From Paguma larvata (taxonomy: Eukaryota; Chordata; Mammalia; Carnivora; Viverridae): a DNA stretch of 64,000 nucleotides. Position 1 is the stretch's first letter; every line of letters starts with the position of its first letter. The translations under genes and the position numbers were made by a program. The stretch is from NCBI GenBank assembly GCA_030068075.1, contig CM057843.1:13968001-14032000 (forward strand), in the 5' to 3' direction. Positions 39,001 to 43,520 of the stretch are shown piece after piece. Below the pieces are notes generated by a model. That model did not search any database. It was given only the letters and a program-made list of their open reading frames with translations, and was not told where the DNA came from.

Positions 39001-40473
39001 GGGGAGCTAGTGTAGACGCTGCTAACCAGGGCTCAACAACAACAAGGAATTCGCCGAGAAAACATTTAGCTGCTTTGCTCTCACAGTCCTTAGAAAAATA
39101 GGTTTTCCCCCCCCCCCCTGTTTATACTGATTTGTTACGTGTTGTTAGGCCTCGTTTTAGCAACAGTTTTGGTCCGTGTTTTCCATACGCTGAGCACCCG
39201 GGATGGGCGGGAGCATCCGGGGCAGAACCACACGCTACGGGGAGGGGGCGGGATCTTGACGAAATGGGCATCGCCGTGTTGAACCGTGAGCCCCGGGGTT
39301 TGCGACGGGATGGAAGGGGGCGGGCCTAGGGGCGGAGTTACTGATCAGGAGCCGGGAGGACGAGATCAGGGGCCCAGAGCGTCACTGCTTACCTTTTGTC
39401 CCCCCTCCGGGTTCTCACGGCTTCGTCTTTCCCAGTCGTGATGTGTGATGTCTTCCGGGTCGTAGCGTGATGTGGGGAGGAAGCAGGGTGTGCAGGGCAT
39501 TAGGTTGGGCCCTAAACGATCCTTTACACGATAACACCATTTGTCTCTAGACTTCACTCCTCATACCGGCACTCTGGAACGCTGCTGTGCGGTTTGTGTG
39601 CGGGTTTTGGCGCGCGCGGTGTTAACTCGCAGCCGGAGCAGCAGGTAGCCTTCGAGTTACTGCGAGCGGAGCACTGCGGAGGAGCGAGCGGAGCACTGCG
39701 GAGGAGCGCGGTGGCCGGTCGAGTGTCCACATCCTCCCGTCGCCGGCATTTCAGGCCCACCAAGGGCCGAGGCCGGGTGTTGGAAGCCGTGAGCGGTAGT
39801 TCGGGCAGTAGCTCGCGTGAAGTTTTAGCACGAGTACTAGCCTAACCTGACTTCCGCCTCGTCCGCTTACGTGCCCGCTTGTTCCCAGGCACAGGTTCGA
39901 GCTGGGGTGAAGGGGATCCGAGAGACCACGCCTGCGCCCACAGGTAACCGAGGACACGGTCCGCCCAGGCCCCCGATCCGCCTCACGAGCCTGGAACCTA
40001 GCGTGGCCCGAGTCGCGTAGTTTCTGAGAGCCTGCTCTCTCGCACAGGAAACCCTGTCTCTGCCGTTGTCGGGAGGGGGAGATCCGCTCTGGGTTCTCCT
40101 GTGAAATGCTCTGAAGGCCGCTTCACCCGCCCCGGCCAGTAATTGGCGGCCGTTGTTTCCGATGCATTCATGTGCAACTTCCCGTGCTATCCCTTTATGG
40201 AACCCCGTGCCTGAGCGTATCCTCCACTGTTCTCTGCCAGCAGATGTGCCCGTGTTGGAAAAAGAAGCAGCCGACGGAGTGATTTTAGCCGAGATCGTCC
40301 GATTGGAGAGCTCGACCCTCCAGCTCATGGTAATTGAAGAAAACACCCAGTGCGCGGTGGCCACCGTCGGGGACGTTCTGACGGCGAAGCAGCTGCTGTT
40401 CTATCGTGGCGTGGCTCTGGCTGTCGCTGTTGCCGCTCTCCTAGCAGGAGTTTTAATAAGAGTCTTTCAGTGA
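1..40473 (+). CDS. SLC47A2: MATE-family H+/organic cation antiporter, SLC47A2-like (class III MATE), 5' partial
   Basis: Exports organic cations across the plasma membrane in exchange for protons (SLC47 family). Seen: exons 1-38, 1438-1480, 2040-2084, 4457-4554, 6334-6431, 17134-17247, 18165-18232, 27689-27797, 28382-28457, 31054-31123, 32027-32159, 38726-38820, 39889-39943 and 40241-40473 total 1275 nt, which is 424 codons plus TGA in one frame, all with GT/AG borders. The product aligns along its length with human MATE1 from the ILLLFRQDPDVS segment to the C-terminal transmembrane helix. Equivalents of MATE1 Glu273, Glu278, Glu300 and His386 are present; Glu389 is Asp. Segments such as [13 protein letters not shown] and [11 protein letters not shown] match my memory of mouse MATE2 (Slc47a2, class III) better than human MATE1 or MATE2-K. 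Position next to ALDH3A2 on the same strand fits the mouse order. The N-terminal exons lie upstream of the window. No frame break is seen, so the gene looks functional. SLC47A1 is the alternative name. Confidence 0.87.
78..682 (-). mobile_element. Solo LTR, gammaretrovirus-like ERV (copy 1)
   Basis: A 605-bp element bounded by TG and CA and flanked by CAGAG at 73-77 and 683-687. Read on the - strand it has U3 with a CCAAT motif (284-291), a TATA position (234-240) and poly(A) signal AATAAA (153-158). The TATA box reads AATAAAA, so it is mutated relative to copy 2 at 47301. No internal ERV sequence adjoins it, so it is a recombined solo LTR in the intron after the first exon of the window. Confidence 0.85.
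688..1437. other. MATE intron, unassigned sequence
   Basis: Unique-looking sequence between the solo LTR and the exon at 1438. Near 820 the words GTGACACAGCGAGACTCAG occur. No feature called. Confidence 0.5.
1438..1480 (+). CDS. SLC47A2: MATE exon, [14 protein letters not shown]
   Basis: A 43-nt exon between acceptor TTTCAG and donor GTAAGT. Its first G completes Arg, and it then encodes 14 residues of a transmembrane helix. It ends on a codon boundary. Confidence 0.9.
2040..2084 (+). CDS. SLC47A2: MATE exon, [15 protein letters not shown]
   Basis: A 45-nt, 15-codon exon between acceptor CTCCTAG and donor GTACAC. It aligns with ATFLYMLQVKYLLNQ of human MATE1. The FQLQTRYLQ wording is what I recall for rodent MATE2. 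Confidence 0.9.
2170..2206. repeat. (CCCCCA)n simple repeat
   Basis: CACCCCCACCCCCACCCCCC-type C-rich run, 80 bp after the exon at 2040-2084. Confidence 0.85.
2666..2881 (+). mobile_element. CAN-SINE
   Basis: Full-length: tRNA-like head, CT-rich middle and A tail. Confidence 0.95.
2935..3129 (-). mobile_element. CAN-SINE
   Basis: Older subtype with AATCAAGAGTCAGATGCT. It lies tail to tail with the + copy at 2666. Confidence 0.9.
3830..4290 (-). mobile_element. Old LTR-like repeat, related to 42900-43500
   Basis: Shares ordered blocks with 42900-43500: GACTCACAGCGCTCAGGAA versus AGCTCACAGGACTTGGGA, and GTGTTCACCAGCCCGGAGGC versus GTGTTCACCAGTCCGGAAG. I take it to be an ERVL/MaLR-class LTR of unnamed family. 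Orientation is uncertain. Very CpG-rich for its age. Confidence 0.45.
4457..4554 (+). CDS. SLC47A2: MATE exon, [19 protein letters not shown] segment
   Basis: A 98-nt exon with acceptor CTTCAG and donor GTAAGT. It encodes a transmembrane helix ending [13 protein letters not shown] ([10 protein letters not shown]), followed by GT of a split Val codon. It matches the MATE1 segment starting GIVLPQIVTGVAAN. Confidence 0.92.
4600..5990. other. MATE intron, no recognised feature
   Basis: G-rich after the donor at 4555, then AT-richer. A short CA run at 5217-5227. No repeat recognised with confidence. Confidence 0.5.
5999..6227 (-). mobile_element. CAN-SINE
   Basis: Full-length, 107 bp upstream of the exon at 6334. 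The flanks GTAACGGTAATTCTT and GTAACTGTAATTCTT are a probable target-site duplication. Confidence 0.95.
6334..6431 (+). CDS. SLC47A2: MATE exon, [11 protein letters not shown] to KKLHVDTWG
   Basis: A 98-nt exon after CTTCAG with donor GTAGGA. Its first A completes the Val codon. It then encodes a helix and the KKLH..TWGG loop conserved in SLC47 proteins. It is followed by a 10.7-kb intron. Confidence 0.92.
6890..7264 (-). mobile_element. L1 3'-UTR-like sequence, antisense, split by a SINE
   Basis: ATGTCACGTAAAACTTGTTTTAACC and CCTTAAATACATTCGCAG-type sequence resembles the 3' UTR of older L1s on both sides of the SINE at 6945-7175. Confidence 0.55.
6945..7175 (-). mobile_element. CAN-SINE
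   Basis: Full-length, inserted in an L1 3' end. Confidence 0.95.
7265..8288 (-). mobile_element. L1 ORF2 fragment, antisense
   Basis: Reverse-complement L1 ORF2, for example TTGAATAGAAGTAGCAAAAG, TTGGTATCAGGGTGATGCTGG and GGGAAGAGTTTGAGAAGGAT. No open frame. It continues beyond the SINE at 8289-8534. Confidence 0.85.
8289..8534 (+). mobile_element. CAN-SINE with exact 16-bp TSD
   Basis: AAAATGAGGTTGGTAA flanks it at 8273-8288 and 8535-8550. The CT tail plus AAACTAAATTAAAA is duplicated within the element (8466-8530). Confidence 0.95.
8551..8950 (-). mobile_element. L1 ORF2 fragment, antisense (continuation)
   Basis: Resumes the L1 of 7265-8288 after a SINE insertion: TTGTCAATTTCGTTGATCTG and the TCATTTATCTCTGCTTTCG segment. 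It ends at the next SINE, near 8960. Confidence 0.8.
8962..9172 (-). mobile_element. CAN-SINE
   Basis: Older subtype with a long (GA)n run at 9013-9042. Confidence 0.9.
9173..9887. other. MATE intron, possible old repeat
   Basis: Contains GACCAAGATGGCTCCAACG and TGTTGGCCAGTACCTGGCC, which resemble old interspersed repeats I cannot name. Confidence 0.3.
9888..10145 (-). mobile_element. CAN-SINE with duplicated head
   Basis: The element ends GGCGCCCC at 10094; a second partial head (CTGAGCCAACCAGGCGCCCC) follows to 10145. Confidence 0.85.
10207..10393 (+). mobile_element. CAN-SINE
   Basis: Older subtype with GACTCTTGATTTTGGCTC. Confidence 0.9.
10909..11136 (-). mobile_element. CAN-SINE with exact 16-bp TSD
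   Basis: CTCTCCCCTTAGTTTT at 10893-10908 and 11137-11152. Confidence 0.95.
11414..11585 (+). mobile_element. CAN-SINE
   Basis: Diverged, GGGGCACCTGGGAGGCTC head. Confidence 0.88.
12625..12759 (+). mobile_element. MIR SINE (left part)
   Basis: CCAGACTGCC, CCCCTAACTTCCGTGTCTCC and GTGAAATGGTGGTAATAA are MIR core motifs. It continues after the CAN-SINE insertion at 12761. Confidence 0.75.
12761..12950 (+). mobile_element. CAN-SINE inserted in a MIR
   Basis: ATAGGGCCT repeats on both sides (near 12751 and 12961), marking a target-site duplication. Confidence 0.92.
12951..13068 (+). mobile_element. MIR SINE (right part)
   Basis: Resumes the MIR of 12625-12759: TTGCGGAGATTAACTGAG and AAGTACGTTCAACAAGTGTTAG. 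Confidence 0.7.
13089..13162. repeat. Compound (TG)n/(GTGTGC)n microsatellite
   Basis: Alternating GT interrupted by C at regular spacing. Likely length-variable. Confidence 0.9.
13440..13642 (+). mobile_element. CAN-SINE
   Basis: Head diverged (AGCAGCTGGGTGGCTCC). Confidence 0.9.
13650..15630. other. MATE intron, mostly unassigned
   Basis: Apart from the SINE at 14688 this holds AT-rich sequence with L1-like wording near 14330-14420 and a 17-T run near 14411. Not resolved. Confidence 0.4.
14688..14890 (-). mobile_element. CAN-SINE with 9-bp TSD
   Basis: TGCCCTGTC at 14679-14687 and 14891-14899. Confidence 0.92.
15635..15880 (-). mobile_element. Ancient hAT-type repeat, name uncertain
   Basis: ACTAAATCCAGCCACAGC, AAAGTTGGGAGCACAGCCAC and GAGACCGTTTGGTCCGCAAAG match a common mammalian 'GGCCCGCAAAGCC' repeat that I cannot name with certainty. 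Confidence 0.5.
15885..16315 (-). mobile_element. L1 3' UTR, antisense (old subfamily)
   Basis: Matches the common L1M-type 3' end: GTGAAATATACGTAACATAAA, then the TCTCCGGAACTTTTCCGTC region and TGTGTCAGAATCTCCTTCC. It carries many CpGs not in the consensus I remember. Confidence 0.75.
16318..16541 (-). mobile_element. CAN-SINE
   Basis: Inserted between two L1 fragments. Head mutated to CAGACCCCCGGG. Confidence 0.9.
16545..16725 (-). mobile_element. L1 ORF2 3' fragment, antisense
   Basis: CTTTATATATTCCGGTTACG and TTTTCCTCTATTCCATGGGTTGCC match the reverse complement of L1 ORF2 near its end. Confidence 0.75.
17134..17247 (+). CDS. SLC47A2: MATE exon with transport glutamates (Glu273/Glu278 equivalents)
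   Basis: A 114-nt exon after TTCTCTAG, donor GTTGGT. It encodes [12 protein letters not shown], then the helix ending [18 protein letters not shown] at 17211-17213 and at 17226-17228 align with human MATE1 Glu273 and Glu278, residues reported as needed for transport. Confidence 0.93.
17430..17560 (-). mobile_element. MIR-like fragment
   Basis: CGCCAAGGTCACGGAGAGG and GAACTGAAACCCGAATTTGG resemble reverse MIR. Confidence 0.5.
18165..18232 (+). CDS. SLC47A2: MATE exon, [22 protein letters not shown]
   Basis: A 68-nt exon with acceptor TTTCAG and donor GTAAGA. GAA at 18209-18211 aligns with human MATE1 Glu300 in the VYELA motif. It is followed by a 9.5-kb intron. Confidence 0.93.
18360..18575 (+). 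mobile_element. MIR SINE
   Basis: TTTGGAGCCAGAGGCTGGGT, GCTGTGTGACCGTGGGTTCG, AACTTTCC-type segment and CACTTAGCACAATGCCTGGC; close to full length. Confidence 0.85.
18570..19130 (+). mobile_element. L2 LINE 3' region
   Basis: ACATTCCCTGCCCTCTCGTGG, GGCTGAGACTTGAAAGGGG and GCCTGAGCAAAGGCTCCGG follow the order of the L2 3' end. Confidence 0.65.
19290..19492 (-). mobile_element. CAN-SINE
   Basis: Older, with internal deletions near the tRNA-like A box. Confidence 0.88.
19500..20130. other. MATE intron, possible L2 relic
   Basis: GAGCGAGCCCTCGGGAAGAGG and CTGGTTCACAG-like wording could be L2 3' UTR. No coding sequence. Confidence 0.3.
20140..20560 (-). mobile_element. L1 3'-UTR fragment, antisense, split by a SINE
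   Basis: GAAAACCACATGACATAAAATT before the SINE and CTCCAGAAACTCTTCACTC after it match the same old L1 3' end as 15885-16315. Confidence 0.65.
20231..20413 (+). mobile_element. CAN-SINE
   Basis: Internal deletion in the head. Inserted in an L1 3' fragment. Confidence 0.88.
20995..22069 (+). mobile_element. L1 ORF2 3' end and 3' flank, sense
   Basis: Collinear with L1 ORF2 near its end: wording such as AGGATCAAAGACTTAAACG, GAGAAAATATTTGCAAATC and GTGCAGCCACTATGGAAAG. Frames are broken. It is cut at 22070 by the Tigger1 insertion. A local tandem duplication of about 26 bp lies at 21047-21100. Confidence 0.85.
21918..21963. repeat. (TA)n microsatellite
   Basis: A run of alternating TA followed by related TA-rich sequence inside the L1. 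Confidence 0.8.
22072..24145 (-). mobile_element. Tigger1 DNA transposon (TcMar-Tigger), decayed
   Basis: The left end matches the Tigger1 inverted repeat (CAGACCTACGTCAG versus CAGGCATACCTCGG) and follows a TA at 22070-22071, the target of this superfamily. The body is collinear with the Tigger1 transposase gene on the - strand. The far inverted repeat is missing after about 24145. It interrupts an L1. About 2.07 kb of the usual 2.4 kb remains. Confidence 0.9.
22405..24020 (-). pseudogene. Tigger1 transposase remnant
   Basis: Frame pieces at 22405-22860, 23229-23501 and 23396-23698 (all -) carry Tigger transposase segments: [30 protein letters not shown] and [14 protein letters not shown]. 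They fall in different frames, with stops and a small deletion near 23480, so no transposase can be made. The start region is near 23980-24000. Confidence 0.88.
24632..24854 (+). mobile_element. CAN-SINE with 10-bp TSD
   Basis: CTGTTATTCT at 24621-24630 and 24855-24864. Confidence 0.93.
24983..25170 (+). mobile_element. CAN-SINE
   Basis: Older subtype with CATGGGTGATCTCAGGG. Confidence 0.9.
25275..25700 (-). mobile_element. Felid-type L1 3' end, antisense
   Basis: TTGTCAACTTGGTTTCCATAC, CACCCAGTGCTCGTCC and GTGGTATTCCATTGTC are diagnostic of the carnivore L1 3' region. Truncated, about 425 bp. Confidence 0.85.
25700..26899. other. MATE intron, nothing recognised
   Basis: A locally CpG-rich patch at 25910-26330. 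No exon of the MATE frame and no named repeat is seen. Confidence 0.5.
26912..27118 (+). mobile_element. CAN-SINE with exact 12-bp TSD
   Basis: CAAGGAAGCTTA at 26900-26911 and 27119-27130. Confidence 0.95.
27225..27325 (+). mobile_element. L2/MIR-like tail fragment
   Basis: GTTTATCGGGTGCTTACAATATGCCAGGC and GAGCTAAGTGCTTTC are typical of L2/MIR 3' tails. Confidence 0.45.
27689..27797 (+). CDS. SLC47A2: MATE exon with [12 protein letters not shown] motif
   Basis: A 109-nt exon between TTCCCAG and GTGAGT. It carries [20 protein letters not shown], the most conserved MATE-family signature after the first domain, then a short loop and TVLLCA. Confidence 0.95.
28382..28457 (+). CDS. SLC47A2: MATE exon, [21 protein letters not shown]
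   Basis: A 76-nt exon after TCTCCAG, donor GTATGT. It encodes a transmembrane helix and the KD.(I/V).Y.FT.D loop seen in MATE1. It ends in AG of a split Arg codon. Confidence 0.92.
29001..29212 (+). mobile_element. CAN-SINE
   Basis: Full-length, head GGGGCGCCTGCATGGCCC. Confidence 0.93.
29220..30490. other. MATE intron, mostly unassigned
   Basis: L1-like T-rich wording at 29330-29540 (CTGGACATTTTTTGC). The rest, with a CpG patch at 30070-30240, is unassigned. Confidence 0.4.
30495..30706 (-). mobile_element. CAN-SINE
   Basis: Full-length with a (GA)n run. Confidence 0.93.
31054..31123 (+). CDS. SLC47A2: MATE exon, [23 protein letters not shown]
   Basis: A 70-nt exon after CGACAG, donor GTGAGT. 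The HLFDALA motif keeps the His386 equivalent, but has Asp (GAT, 31112-31114) where human MATE1 has Glu389. Confidence 0.93.
32027..32159 (+). CDS. SLC47A2: MATE exon, [25 protein letters not shown]
   Basis: A 133-nt exon after CTCTAG, donor GTATGT. It encodes the GG.LRG.G.QK.GA..N.IGYY signature and a helix ending FAAKLGII. It is followed by a 6.6-kb intron. Confidence 0.94.
32247..32438 (+). mobile_element. CAN-SINE
   Basis: Begins 88 bp after the exon at 32027-32159. Confidence 0.92.
32780..33265 (-). mobile_element. L1 ORF2 fragment, antisense
   Basis: TGGTTCTTTCCCCACTGAATG, CTGATACCAGTACCACTCTG and GCAATGTTTTGTAGTTTTAA match reverse-complement L1 ORF2. It continues after the SINEs (33476-33600). 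Confidence 0.85.
33270..33475 (-). mobile_element. CAN-SINE
   Basis: Inserted in an L1 ORF2 fragment. Confidence 0.9.
33476..33604 (-). mobile_element. L1 ORF2 fragment, antisense (between two SINEs)
   Basis: A continuation of the L1 at 32780-33265, separated from it by the SINE at 33270-33475. Confidence 0.6.
33605..33803 (-). mobile_element. CAN-SINE
   Basis: GTGTGCAGATTT and GTGTGTGGATTT flank it, a probable target-site duplication with one change. Confidence 0.9.
33865..35070 (-). mobile_element. Carnivore L1 3' end plus ORF2, antisense
   Basis: About 1.2 kb: 3'-UTR words (CCCTTGGTAACCATCAGC, CTGAATAATATTCCGCG) followed by ORF2 (TTTGCATTCCCACCAGCGG, ATTACTCCCTTATCAAATA, CTGGGAATCTTACAGTTC). 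It contains a 24-T run at 34671-34694. Confidence 0.85.
35095..35195 (-). mobile_element. Short carnivore SINE, older tRNA-derived type
   Basis: CACCAAATGTGGGGCTCAAACTC then CTACTCACTGAGCCAACCAGG: head only, no CT-rich body. The same type recurs at 50190 and 59165. Confidence 0.7.
35430..35625 (-). mobile_element. MIR-like fragment
   Basis: GATAGTAAGTGATGAGACAGG and ATTTGAACCCAGATAG resemble reverse MIR. Confidence 0.55.
35801..36016 (-). mobile_element. CAN-SINE with exact 15-bp TSD
   Basis: TGAATTTTTATTTTT at 35786-35800 and 36017-36031. One of the youngest-looking copies. Confidence 0.95.
36040..36156 (-). mobile_element. CAN-SINE, internally deleted
   Basis: The middle is lost: the body runs into GATCAAGAGTCAGACGCTT directly. 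Confidence 0.8.
36790..37004 (-). mobile_element. CAN-SINE
   Basis: Older, with duplicated GAGAGAAGGAGAGAGA. The flanks ACTTTTAAA recur on the right. Confidence 0.9.
37010..38720. other. MATE intron, mostly unassigned
   Basis: 37080-37480 has L1/L2-like AT-rich wording (GTGTTAGACATGG). 38040-38440 is GC-rich. No exon seen. Confidence 0.4.
37757..37950 (+). mobile_element. CAN-SINE
   Basis: Diverged; tail GTAAATAAACGTTAAA. Confidence 0.88.
38726..38820 (+). CDS. SLC47A2: MATE exon, [17 protein letters not shown] helix
   Basis: A 95-nt exon after CCCCTAG, donor GTAACC. It encodes a transmembrane helix and then [12 protein letters not shown] at the start of the cytosolic C-terminal tail. It corresponds to LWSGIIICTVFQ in human MATE1. 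Confidence 0.93.
39664..39707. repeat. Perfect 22-bp tandem duplication
   Basis: Two exact adjacent copies (39664-39685 and 39686-39707) of a CpG-containing 22-mer, in the intron between MATE exons 38726-38820 and 39889-39943. Confidence 0.95.
39889..39943 (+). CDS. SLC47A2: MATE exon, C-terminal tail [18 protein letters not shown]
   Basis: A 55-nt exon after TTCCCAG, donor GTAACC. It encodes part of the variable cytosolic tail. AQVRAGVK aligns with AQVHANLK of human MATE1, and the rest diverges. Confidence 0.85.
40241..40473 (+). CDS. SLC47A2: MATE terminal coding exon with stop
   Basis: A 233-nt coding part. It encodes the acidic tail [19 protein letters not shown], then [21 protein letters not shown] and a short end RVFQ before TGA at 40471-40473. 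The KQL..RRG plus terminal helix layout is typical of mammalian SLC47 proteins. The acceptor is CAGCAG, so the exon may start at 40241 or 40244; both keep the frame. Confidence 0.9.
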
Positions 40474-41195
40474 CCGTGGCTAAAGGAGAAGAATTGTCGG
40501 CAGCCCACACCGCAGACGTGATAATTATTGTGACGGACGAAGCCTGGGAGGTGCCCCTGTGGCGCGGACGGTGGGTTTCGCCCCCGACTGTGGGCGGAAA
40601 GGGTGACAGTGACGTTTTCTTAGTTGCCATCCCGAGAATCTGCACTTTCCTGTGGGAGATCACGAAAGGAGTTGTAATTCGAAGTTTCTCCCGGACGTTA
40701 ACTCTATCATGGGTTTTAAGTCCGTAGATCTGATTTTTCCCCTGCCCTACGCGTTCCGCACTCTTCCGTTGAGCGTCTGTCTTCTCTCGGGAAAGTTCGC
40801 TGCCCTCGAAACGTGATTGCCGATCCAGTTTTGTTTGTGTTTCTCTGTTAACATGTTTAATCACTTGTCAGTGAGTGCAGATGAAACGCCTGTTAGAGTG
40901 CCGTCTCAGGTAAAGGCGTATGCGCTTTTATAAAATACACACCTTAAAGTTGAAAATGTGTGCTAACGAGGGGCGCCTGGGCGGCTCGGTCGGTGAAGCG
41001 TCCGGCTTTGGCTCGGGTCGTGATCTCATGGGTCGGGAGTTTGAGCCCCACGTCCGGCTCTGTGCTGACGGCTCGGAGCCTGGAGCCTAGAGCCTGCTTC
41101 CGATTCTGTGTCGCCTTCTCTCTGTGCCCCTCCCCCACGTATGATCTGTCGTCTCTCTCTTTTTCACAAAATAAACATTTAACAAAAAAGAAAAT
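40474..41195 (+). other. Probable 3' UTR and first poly(A) signal of the MATE gene
   Basis: No AATAAA or ATTAAA is visible between the stop and 40968. The first canonical AATAAA is at 41170-41175, inside the tail of the SINE at 40969-41189. A TATAAA variant sits near 40929. The 3' end is inferred, not shown. Confidence 0.4.
40969..41189 (+). mobile_element. CAN-SINE with 15-bp TSD, downstream of the MATE stop
   Basis: GAAAATGTGTGCTAA at 40952-40966 and GAAAATGCGTGCTAA at 41190-41204 differ by one base. It carries the first AATAAA after the MATE stop codon. Confidence 0.93.
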
Positions 41196-41794
41196 GCGTG
41201 CTAATGATATTATAAAATCTATCTGAATGATAACTTTTAGTTTTGGGCCTTTGAACACATTTTTGCCGCAACCTTCCTGTTAAAGAATCGATCTCTGTTC
41301 CCTTCTGCTGCTCGGCGCCCCGAATGCTAGCGGTTATGGCCGCCCCCTCCCGGATTTTTCGGGCCTCTTTGGGGCGTTGGACCAACTCAAATAGAAAATC
41401 CTTTAAAAAATGACCAATACTGGGGATTCCCACCACAAAACCCACCGGGTGAGCTGGAGTGCAGCTCATGGCTCGAGCCCCCCAAGTGACCAGGGTCCCT
41501 ACTGGCTTTTCACCTCTTTCTCTGAAACGTGAACAAGACATTTGGGAAAACTTTTGCGCTAAAATTCCAACAACATGAAATGAACCAGTTCGGGTGGATA
41601 ATTCAGTGGCATTTTGTACATTTCATACACTGGTGATTCTCTGTTGTTTTTCTAACTACCACGTCTGAGTGGCTACGAAGTGTCTCATTGTGGTTTTAGT
41701 TTCCATTTCAATGTAGGTGGCAAGGGATGTTGGCAAGGGATATCTTTTTGTTGGGTTGTCTCTTTTTTTTGGAGAAATGTTCATTCAAGTCCTT

Positions 41795-42019
41795 TATTAT
41801 TATTTTATTTGTTTTTTTTAGAGAGCACATGTGCACAAGCAGGGGAGGGGCCGAAAGAGAGGGAGGGAGGGAAGGGGGGAGAGAGAGAGGATCCTAAGCA
41901 GGCTCCGTGCTGTCAGTGAGGAGTCCAGTGCAGGGCTTGATCCCACCAGCCATGAGATCGTGACCTGAGCTGAAATCAGAAGTCAGATGCTTAACCAACT
42001 GAGCCACCCAGACGCCTCC
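41795..42019 (-). mobile_element. CAN-SINE
   Basis: Older, GGAGGGAGGGAAGGGGGG-rich body, inside or next to an L1. Confidence 0.88.
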
Positions 42020-42049
42020 CTTTGCCCATTTTTAAATTGAACTGTCTTT

Positions 42050-42285
42050 CTGTCGTTGAGTCGTAAGTTTTATATATATGTATTCTGGTTACTAAACCCT
42101 TGTTAGACATAAGATCTGTGAATATTTTCTCCCATTCGGTAGGTTGCGTTTTCACTTTCTTGACAATGTCCTCTGTTACACAGAAAAGTTTTCATTTTGA
42201 TGAAGCCCAATTTATTTGGGGGGAGGGGTTGCTTCTGCTTTTGTCATATATAAGAATCCATCGCCACACGATAAAAAAAAAAAAA
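42050..42285 (-). mobile_element. L1 ORF2 3' fragment, antisense
   Basis: ATTTTCTCCCATTCGGTAGG and the following AAAAGTTTTCATTTTGATG match reverse L1 ORF2. An A run follows at 42270-42285. Confidence 0.7.
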
Positions 42286-42342
42286 AAGTGCTCTGGGAAT
42301 CAAAAAATATTATAGTAGAAGTCAAAAACGAACAGAAGACGG

Positions 42343-42557
42343 GGGCGCCTGGGTGGCTCAGTCGGTTAAGTGGCCGACCGGCTCAGGTCATGATCTCGCA
42401 GTCTGTGAGTTCAAGCCCCGCGTCGGGCTCTGTGCTGATGGCTCAGAGCCTGGAGCCTGCTTCAGATTCTGTGTCTCCCTCTCTCTCTGCCCTTCCCCTG
42501 CTCACACTCTGTCTCTATGTCTCTCAAAAGTAAATAAAAACATTAAAAAAAAATAAC
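42343..42557 (+). mobile_element. CAN-SINE
   Basis: A small deletion in the head (GTGGCCGACCGGCTCAGG). Confidence 0.93.
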
Positions 42558-42639
42558 AAGACTATTTCCAATGTGACAGGTAAAGAGGTTGAAGGTCATT
42601 ACCTCTGTCCTCCACCAAGAATACCAGAACTTATTTCTG

Positions 42640-43520
42640 CTTTGTCACCTCTGACACCAAATGTGTGAATTTTTCTGTACCAACAACCAATTCTCCAAAT
42701 GTCCCAGCGCCACCTGGATGTCCAGTGATTCCATTTAATTCTGACACTAAGTACCCAGGGTCAGTGTCAGACTCCCTGGTTAAGGGCTCAGACCCACAAG
42801 ACTGACCCGGTTGGACTGCAGAAGCCAACTGCAAGGCCAGGCCGACCAAACTCCTTTTGACTGACAAGCTGTCAGGTGGAGGTTTTCATCACCCGCTTCT
42901 TGGATTCGATAATTTGCTAGAACACAGCTCACAGGACTTGGGAGAATGCTTTACGTAGGACTGCTGGCTTATTATAAAGGATACAGCTCCGGAACGGAAG
43001 AATGGGAAAGACGCGTAGAGGAAGGTGCAGGGGTGACGGTGCTCGGAGATTCCGTGCCCTCTCTCTGGCCGTGTCCCCTCCTCAGCACCTTGGTGTGTTC
43101 ACCAGTCCGGAAGTTCTATAAATCCTGGTTAGAGGTTTCTACGAAGGTTCCATTACATAGGAGTGGTTGATTGAATCACAGGCTGTTGGTGATTGGACTC
43201 CTCTCCAGCCCCGCTCCCCTGGCCGGAGGTTGGGGGGGGCAGGACTGCAAGTTCCAACCCTCTAATCATACCCTTGGTCTTTCTGTTGACCATTGCCCGT
43301 CCCGCAGCTATCTGGGCCCCCCCCAGCAGTAACTTTATTAGCATAAGCTCAGGTTGGAATGAAAGAGGCGCATCGTGAGTAACAAAAGATGCCCCCCCTC
43401 ACCTCCTTTACTTAAGAAATTCCGAGGAATTTAGAAGCTGTCGTATCAGGAACTCTGGACACGAATATCCCAATATCCAAGAGAATCCCTGAACAAACTG
43501 AGCATCAGCTGTTCTTGTTA
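42640..43520. mobile_element. Old LTR-like repeat (second copy)
   Basis: Contains TTTGCTAGAACACAGCTCACAGG, GGTTCCATTACATAGGAGTGG and GTAACTTTATTAGCATAAGC, which I recall as a widespread mammalian LTR. Family and orientation not assigned. Confidence 0.5.

Noticed and set aside
39594..39845. An open frame through the 22-bp duplication as a MATE exon
   Set aside because: The MATE frame joins 38820 to 39889 without it. No acceptor or homology supports it.
1..40473. Assignment as human-type SLC47A2 (MATE2-K)
   Set aside because: The segments [23 protein letters not shown] and the tail AQVRAGVK fit MATE1-like or class III sequence rather than MATE2-K, and the gene is on the same strand as ALDH3A2.
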